Shown here: positions 20,561 to 24,451 of the stretch, one piece after another
Numbering within the stretch: position 1 is the stretch's first letter
How the letters are laid out: every line of letters starts with the position of its first letter
Source: a virus
DNA: 24,451 bases
IMG/VR virus record: IMGVR_UViG_3300033149_003270
Coordinates: 1 to 24,451 of that record
Strand: one strand, 5' to 3'
The notes under the pieces: model-generated
Told to the model about the DNA's origin: nothing
The model's input: only the letters and a program-made list of their open reading frames with translations
Database searches by the model: none
Translations under genes and position numbers: made by a program

Positions 20561-20867
20561 ATAACTCTGAAGCTGTTTTTATCATTTTCATCCCGATATT
20601 TTCAGCTCTTTCAAGAAATCCAGCTTCATCTTTTTGGATATCTTTAAAATCTTTGATTACGAATGTCAGCATCGCAGTCAGCTCTTCAATTTCTGGAAGC
20701 CTTTCGGGTGGTTTATCATCAATATTTAACAGATTCATTGTTAATAATATGCCAGAATAATAGCCCAAGCAGTATGAACGGAAGTCTGGTGTCCTGCTTC
20801 CACAAATCTTCGTCGTTGTAAGAGTGAAAATCAAAAATTCTAATTTTTTCTTTGTTAATTTTTTCAT
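20535..20867 (-). CDS. Hypothetical protein of the replication region
   Basis: In 110 residues, a basic start (MKKLTKKKLEFLIFTLTTT) is followed by SYCLGYYSGILLTMNLLNI, which is hydrophobic but interrupted, and by a helical acidic part. AAAGGAGG precedes the ATG. It lies between the helicase loader and RNase HII and overlaps the latter by 26 bases if the longer start is used there. No family recognised. Confidence 0.65.
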   Translation of the reverse strand: MKKLTKKKLEFLIFTLTTTKICGSRTPDFRSYCLGYYSGILLTMNLLNIDDKPPERLPEIEELTAMLTFVIKDFKDIQKDEAGFLERAENIGMKMIKTASELYEEEFQKK

Positions 20868-20885
20868 GATAACCTCCTTTATTTT

Positions 20886-21365
20886 TTATAGCCCCCCGTA
20901 TTTTTTTTGATACATTTCATACGCATCAATAATTAATTTTCTATATCTGTCATTATGTTCATCTAAACTGCCGGGTCTTTTTCTCTTTTCTAAAGCTTTT
21001 TTTGCTTCATTATAAAGACACTCACATGGCCTTGCTATTAATCGTTTATAACTATCTTTTGAAATCAACCAACCTTTCCAATCACATTTCTCACAACCTA
21101 CTTTTCTATTTTTACTCTCACTCTCTTCAATATATTCAAGAGCTCTCCGTATCTCCGTAACGGTTATTATTGAACGTCTAAGAAATTTATCATCTGGGTC
21201 TCTCATATCCATCGCAATGTTTATCGCTCTCTTTAAAATCGATAAAGGATAACCTTTAAGCTCTTCAAAATAAAATTCAAGAGTATCAAGGCTTATCTTT
21301 TGACTAAAGTGCTGTGCCATTCTATCAAGAGCAGCCTTGAACTGTGATTTATCTTTAAAATCCAT
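20886..21365 (-). CDS. Helicase loader, G39P-like, with zinc knuckle
   Basis: The N-terminal 85 residues of this 159-residue protein have the helical pattern of phage SPP1 G39P-type helicase loaders: MAQHFSQKISLDTLEFYFEEL (16-36, read in two halves), YPLSILKRAINIAM and an ITVTEIRRALEYI segment. A zinc knuckle follows (GCEKCDWKGW at 89-98 and RPCEC near 112-116), then a basic helical tail. It would deliver the replicative helicase to the origin complex formed by the upstream replisome organiser. GAGGTG precedes the ATG. Assignment is by helical pattern and position next to the replisome organiser. Confidence 0.6.
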   Translation of the reverse strand: MDFKDKSQFKAALDRMAQHFSQKISLDTLEFYFEELKGYPLSILKRAINIAMDMRDPDDKFLRRSIITVTEIRRALEYIEESESKNRKVGCEKCDWKGWLISKDSYKRLIARPCECLYNEAKKALEKRKRPGSLDEHNDRYRKLIIDAYEMYQKKYGGL

Positions 21366-21368
21366 ACA

Positions 21369-22097
21369 TCACCTCTTTTTTAACCATTCGTTGTATTTTT
21401 TCTGTTCTTCTTCTTCTCTCTGTAGACCGCTTTCAGCCCAAAGCCTGCCGAACTGCTTTCTCAATTTATCTGCAGAAAGTATGTTCTTATACCAGAAATC
21501 ACTTTCATCAAAAATCCATATTATAAGCCTTTTTATCTCATCTTCGGTAGCTTCTTTTTTGTCAATCATGATGCGGAAGGTATTAGCCCAATTTTCTTTA
21601 TATCTCTTTCCCTGAAATCTATATCTCGGTAATTTTTCTTTTATTTTTCGTTCTAAAAATTCAGCTAATTTAAGCTGATTTTTTATGAACTTAGAAACCG
21701 GAGGTTTCTTTTTCTTCTCTTCTCTTCTCTTCTCTTCTCTTAGAGTTAACTTTAAACTCGATTTTTTAGATTTAATGTTAACAGTTTCAGATTCTGTAAG
21801 TGGTTGATAAATATGCCATTTAACTATCTTACAAACATAACCTTCGATATTTTTCCGAAGGGTGACCCGATTTTTCCGGAGGCATTCCTGAAGGGTATTT
21901 TTTATAATCGGAGGGGGGGTATTGAGCTGCCGGGCAAGACTTTCGATATTCACGAATTTAAATTGACCGGGTGTTTGTGAGACCGCAGCAAGGCAGACGA
22001 AATCATGGAACGTCGCTCTTTGTTCTACGGTCATTTCATCTCTTGCTGTAGAATGCAACCATTGAACTGGATACCATTTAATCCAATGCAGTTTCAT
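21369..22097 (-). CDS. Phage replisome organiser / replication initiation protein
   Basis: The protein has 242 residues. The N-terminal domain is a winged helix of the replisome-organiser type (MKLHWIKWYPVQWLHSTARD, then SQTPGQFKFVNIESLARQLN and LQECLRKNRVTLR). A charged linker of Arg, Glu and Lys follows at about 121-133, coded by a pentanucleotide repeat. The C-terminal part has DFWYKNILSADKLRKQFGRLW, the hallmark of phage replication proteins that contact the helicase. It should bind the phage origin, which in relatives often lies inside this gene. GGAGGG precedes the ATG. Next comes the helicase loader gene. Confidence 0.82.
   Translation of the reverse strand: MKLHWIKWYPVQWLHSTARDEMTVEQRATFHDFVCLAAVSQTPGQFKFVNIESLARQLNTPPPIIKNTLQECLRKNRVTLRKNIEGYVCKIVKWHIYQPLTESETVNIKSKKSSLKLTLREEKRREEKKKKPPVSKFIKNQLKLAEFLERKIKEKLPRYRFQGKRYKENWANTFRIMIDKKEATEDEIKRLIIWIFDESDFWYKNILSADKLRKQFGRLWAESGLQREEEEQKKYNEWLKKR
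21714..21740. repeat. Pentanucleotide repeat (AGAGA, about 5.4 copies) inside the replication gene
   Basis: On the coding strand five copies of AGAGA plus AG run without interruption and code for the linker REEKRREEK. Because the unit is five bases, loss or gain of one copy by slippage would shift the frame and remove the C-terminal helicase-contact part. Confidence 0.8.
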
Positions 22098-22296
22098 TTT
22101 CCCTCCTGAATTCTTTTAGCCATTTTTCAATAAGAGATTTTGGCAGATTCAACGTCGAAAAATATATTTGCAACGCTTCTTGAATCACTATGCTCGGTTT
22201 CTTTTTTGAATGCTCTACCCATTTCTTAAATCTGAATAGCTGCCACGGCTGGACTCGGACAGCTAAAAGATTGCTCTTTTTATCGATTGATGCCAT
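22078..22296 (-). CDS. Ribbon-helix-helix-like DNA-binding protein
   Basis: In 72 residues, a strand-like segment (NLLAVRVQPWQLFRFKKW) is followed by two helices (PSIVIQEALQIYF and LIEKWLKEFRRE), the layout of CopG/Arc-type proteins that act as dimeric repressors. AAAGGAGAT lies about ten bases before the ATG. A 15-bp stem-loop is found just upstream, so autoregulation at DNA or RNA level is plausible. The gene overlaps the replisome organiser gene by 20 bases, so it could set replication gene levels. Confidence 0.68.
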   Translation of the reverse strand: MASIDKKSNLLAVRVQPWQLFRFKKWVEHSKKKPSIVIQEALQIYFSTLNLPKSLIEKWLKEFRRENETALD

Positions 22297-22329
22297 ATTT
22301 TTAATATCTCCTTTCGATTTTTAAAATAA

Positions 22330-22391
22330 GAGAGAGCCGCCAGTTTTAAATAAAAAGAAGAACAAAGGGAGGATTGACTGACAGCTCTCTC
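22330..22391 (-). promoter_or_regulatory. Long stem-loop between the cysteine-rich gene and the RHH gene
   Basis: On the minus-strand transcript GAGAGAGCUGUCAGU (22391-22377) pairs with ACUGGCGGCUCUCUC (22344-22330) over 15 bases, including two G-U pairs, around a 32-base loop. On the opposite strand the same positions would be C-A mismatches, so the structure is made for the operon RNA. The loop holds AUCCUCCCUUU, close to the complement of the RHH gene's ribosome binding site. A weak T-rich stretch (TTATTTT) follows, so it may also act as a terminator or attenuator. Confidence 0.65.
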
Positions 22392-22399
22392 ATCAGCTT

Positions 22400-22585
22400 C
22401 TATGTCTTAATCTTGATTTTGTGAGGTATTGAACCAATATCTACCTTGAGATATCCAAGTTCTCTTCTTAACTCATGAATCTGAAGTGCAATTTCTTTAA
22501 GAGAGCATCTTTCTAAATCTTTCAACCAGAGTGCACATATTTCCTTTTCACATGTATTATTAGTAAATGGACAAAAATCTCCCAT
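22400..22585 (-). CDS. Small cysteine-rich protein
   Basis: The start is ATG 22585, where GGAGGG lies five bases upstream and TAATG joins it to the preceding gene. The 61 residues begin MGDFCPFTNNTCEKEICALW and continue with CSLKEIALQIHELRREL. Four cysteines (C5, C12, C17 and C27) form a compact metal-binding or disulfide pattern, followed by an amphipathic helix. I know similar CPF...C...CALW...C arrangements from small bacterial and phage proteins without assigned function. Confidence 0.75.
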   Translation of the reverse strand: MGDFCPFTNNTCEKEICALWLKDLERCSLKEIALQIHELRRELGYLKVDIGSIPHKIKIKT

Positions 22586-23040
22586 TATTTCCCTCCTATA
22601 CCTAAACATTCATCACTGACAACAGCTCTTCTTACTGTTTCGGTTTTCCATTCAATCTTGCAGTTCGGCATGAGCTTCGGATTGTAGATGATGACCTCAA
22701 TCTCAATGAATCTTGATTCTTCTCTAAGAAAATCATATGCCTTTAAAAATATCAGCTTGCCTTCATCATTAACATAAGCAAATCTCTCTAATTTCAAATT
22801 GGGAAAAGCCGACTCAATTAACTTACAAACCAACTTGAACTCACCAGAATCAACTTCTTTTTTACTTCTTACACTTCCTTTCCAGATTGATAGATTGAAG
22901 CCTACATCATTGATATCGATATTCCAGCCCTCTGGCAATGCAACAGCAATCTTATCTGAGACTTCTTTACAAAGTTCAATTCTTTTTAAAAACAATTCAT
23001 ATCTCTCTTTTGCTTTTTTCTTTGCTTCTAAATAATTCAT
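22585..23040 (-). CDS. Hypothetical protein of the recombination module
   Basis: The protein has 151 residues: a basic N-terminal helix (YLEAKKKAKERYELFLKRIE) followed by a predicted alpha/beta part with GWNIDINDVGFNLSIWKG and FIEIEVIIYNPKLMPNCKIE. ATGA couples it to the nuclease gene upstream. No catalytic motif or zinc pattern is apparent. Its place next to the nuclease suggests a recombination accessory role, which is inference only. Confidence 0.68.
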   Translation of the reverse strand: MNYLEAKKKAKERYELFLKRIELCKEVSDKIAVALPEGWNIDINDVGFNLSIWKGSVRSKKEVDSGEFKLVCKLIESAFPNLKLERFAYVNDEGKLIFLKAYDFLREESRFIEIEVIIYNPKLMPNCKIEWKTETVRRAVVSDECLGIGGK

Positions 23041-24026
23041 GCGTCACCTCCAAGTTTCTTTATATTCATTCGGAAAGCCTCTCGTTTCTGAGCAAACTTC
23101 TGCTTCATATCATTCGGAATGTTATAATATGTAGTTTCATACTTCTTACTCTCAATCAAGAAGTCACCGACTACAGCGTTCTTGCCTCTGAACATCTTTT
23201 TGATTTCTTTGTCGATGGCTTGATACTCTTCAGCAGCAGTCTTTAACTCTTCCCTTCTCTGAAGTTTTTCAACTAAGTCTTCATCTGAAATAATATCGAA
23301 TCCTTCACCAAAGTCTTTATCTGGGAAGCAGTAAGTTAAAGCGAAGTCGCATGATGTACAGATATCTTTGTACTTAGGCTCTGGGATTATACCTTTCTCT
23401 GCATTTTTGTTTGCTCTTTCTGCTCTCTTGAGCAGCTCTTCAGCATAGTCATAATCAAGGTTCATTACCCAAAATAAAAACCTACCGCTCACCTTGTCAT
23501 AGAAAATCCAGAGCCCATATTCAACTCCTTTCTGCAGCATATAAATCATCAACTGTGCTGGATACTTTCTGACCCAGTGATACTTTGATTTCGTCAATGA
23601 TATATTTTGAGTTTTATGTTGAACGATAGACCTGAATATGTTCGGTGAACATGCTTTATGCTCTGCTGGGATTTCAATCTTCTTGCCGTCAATTTTGAGC
23701 CAAGCAACGCCATCAGTCCTGCCAGAGATTTTATATTTGTTCCATCTGTAATATTGAGCGGCTGGTTGAATAGGCAGTCCCGCTTGATTCAGAAATGTGA
23801 GATTTGGTATTTCGACGATATTGCCAGTCCTGAAGAGCTGTTTTTTATCGGGTGTCAGTTTCGGTTTGAGTTCACCTTTCAGCCTGCATAAAGCATGATA
23901 TGTGTCACAGTCAACACCTAAGTCAGAAGCTCTATTTGTATCTCTGCTGACAGAATCTGTGATTCCTGAGAGTATATGTTTCTGTAATTTTTCCTCAAGC
24001 ATAGATTCTATTTTCTCAATCTTCAT
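23037..24026 (-). CDS. Cas4/RecB-like PD-(D/E)XK exonuclease with Fe-S cluster signature
   Basis: I choose ATG 24026, which has GGAGAGGGTG directly upstream and overlaps the preceding gene by 11 bases; it gives 329 residues. The nuclease core is seen as GRTDGVAW (metal ligand D105), PAEHKA (E122, K124) and the QhxxY motif AQLMIY (Q158, Y162). Four cysteines fit a Cas4/AddB-type 4Fe-4S cluster: one of C40 or C47 and the group CTSCDFALTYC (C223, C226, C233). After that comes a long helical tail. It probably resects DNA ends for phage recombination, paired with the annealing-type protein encoded upstream. No CRISPR array or other cas genes are in the window, so an adaptation role is unlikely. 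Confidence 0.82.
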   Translation of the reverse strand: MKIEKIESMLEEKLQKHILSGITDSVSRDTNRASDLGVDCDTYHALCRLKGELKPKLTPDKKQLFRTGNIVEIPNLTFLNQAGLPIQPAAQYYRWNKYKISGRTDGVAWLKIDGKKIEIPAEHKACSPNIFRSIVQHKTQNISLTKSKYHWVRKYPAQLMIYMLQKGVEYGLWIFYDKVSGRFLFWVMNLDYDYAEELLKRAERANKNAEKGIIPEPKYKDICTSCDFALTYCFPDKDFGEGFDIISDEDLVEKLQRREELKTAAEEYQAIDKEIKKMFRGKNAVVGDFLIESKKYETTYYNIPNDMKQKFAQKREAFRMNIKKLGGDA

Positions 24027-24451
24027 CACCCTCTCCTTCAAAAGCTTTGCCAAAATAATCTTCATATTCTTTGACCGCTCTACCATAGGTTGCATCAATC
24101 CACTTGTCACTCTTCAAATCTTCAAGTTTTTCTGCTTTGAATGTCTTCTTGCCTACAGTGAAACTGCTGAATTTAGTGAGCTTGGCAAAAGCCTCAGCTT
24201 CGTTGCCAGCAACCAGCTCAAGACAGATATTCCAAAGCTTCTCTCTTTTTTTCAATGCTTCTTTTGATAGCTTTCTCTCTTCTTTCTTTTTGCCCGATTT
24301 GAACTTGACCTTTGTAATTTTGCCGATATCGATACCAGCAGCTTTCAGTTCATCGGTCTCAATATTCACCAGACCAGCCAGCCGTTTGATTAAACGATTA
24401 TAGAGATTCGTCACTGCTTTCTTTCGTATCATGTTCATGTCGACATCTTCA
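24016..24451 (-). CDS. Probable recombination protein, annealing type (5' end outside window)
   Basis: The frame is open to the window edge with no stop and no ribosome binding site before the first ATG (24438), so the gene most likely starts outside. The visible 145 residues begin with EDVDMNMIRKKAVTNLYNRL and IKRLAGLVNIETDELKAAGI. The pattern of R-K-K-A-x-T-N...R-x-x-K-x-L-x-G-L-x-N is found at the C-terminal side of phage recombination and annealing-associated proteins. A second part has LWNICLELVAGNEAEAFAKL and an acidic end. Its adjacency to the exonuclease gene supports a recombination pair, but the diagnostic N-terminal part is not visible. Confidence 0.55.
   Translation of the reverse strand, partial: EDVDMNMIRKKAVTNLYNRLIKRLAGLVNIETDELKAAGIDIGKITKVKFKSGKKKEERKLSKEALKKREKLWNICLELVAGNEAEAFAKLTKFSSFTVGKKTFKAEKLEDLKSDKWIDATYGRAVKEYEDYFGKAFEGEGDED

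Noticed and set aside
23037-24026. CRISPR adaptation role for the Cas4-like gene
   Set aside because: There is no repeat-spacer array and no cas1 or cas2 in the window; phage recombination context explains it better.

Overview
The window is a 24.4-kb piece of a tailed double-stranded DNA bacteriophage (or prophage) of the class Caudoviricetes. It carries an HK97-fold capsid, portal, large and small terminase subunits, a MuF-type head protein, an NlpC/P60 endolysin with holin-like proteins, and a replication/recombination module. Every supported gene lies on the minus strand, packed with 1-30 nt overlaps (ATGA, TAATG) and mostly preceded by strong GGAGG-type ribosome binding sites. With two sigma70-like promoters (perfect TTGACA), this indicates a bacterial host. 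The DNA is AT-rich. The host cannot be named from the sequence.

In the direction of transcription (right to left): (1) 24451-19600, recombination and replication: a probable annealing-type protein (5' end outside the window), a Cas4/RecB-like PD-(D/E)XK nuclease with an Fe-S cysteine signature, a ribbon-helix-helix protein preceded by a long stem-loop, a replisome organiser, a G39P-like helicase loader with a zinc knuckle, and a divergent RNase HII. (2) 19600-14400, accessory region of small genes: a sulfotransferase, the relic of a second sulfotransferase start, an HNH endonuclease, a PD-(D/E)XK nuclease, two paralogous genes flanking a cassette, and three overlapping small membrane proteins, ending with a holin candidate. 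(3) 14200-12650, lysis: a possible nuclease gene, then a promoter with an inverted repeat around the endolysin start codon, the endolysin, two genes overlapping in different frames (one a putative lipoprotein), and a membrane-anchored coiled-coil protein. (4) 12650-9450, DNA modification and packaging: a ParB-like protein, a TET-associated-type DNA-base glycosyltransferase, and the small and large terminase subunits. (5) 9490-1, head: portal, MuF protein, a lectin-like protein broken by an apparent one-base frameshift, a 1164-residue multi-enzyme protein ending in an XkdF-like prohead protease, then a second promoter, a scaffold-like protein, the major capsid protein and the start of the next gene. 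Tail genes are not in the window and probably lie further left.

The most unusual features are: the fusion of nucleotidyltransferase, methyltransferase, ATP-dependent ligase and zinc modules to a head protease; the ParB-glycosyltransferase pair, which implies sugar-modified DNA although no base-modifying enzyme is visible here; the sulfotransferase with a relic of a relative 0.3 kb away; an RNA stem-loop whose wobble pairs work only on the transcribed strand; and the endolysin start codon in the loop of an 8-bp hairpin directly after a promoter. Small genes of 43-57 codons at 5775, 13167, 15538, 15908 and 16524 were read directly from the sequence.
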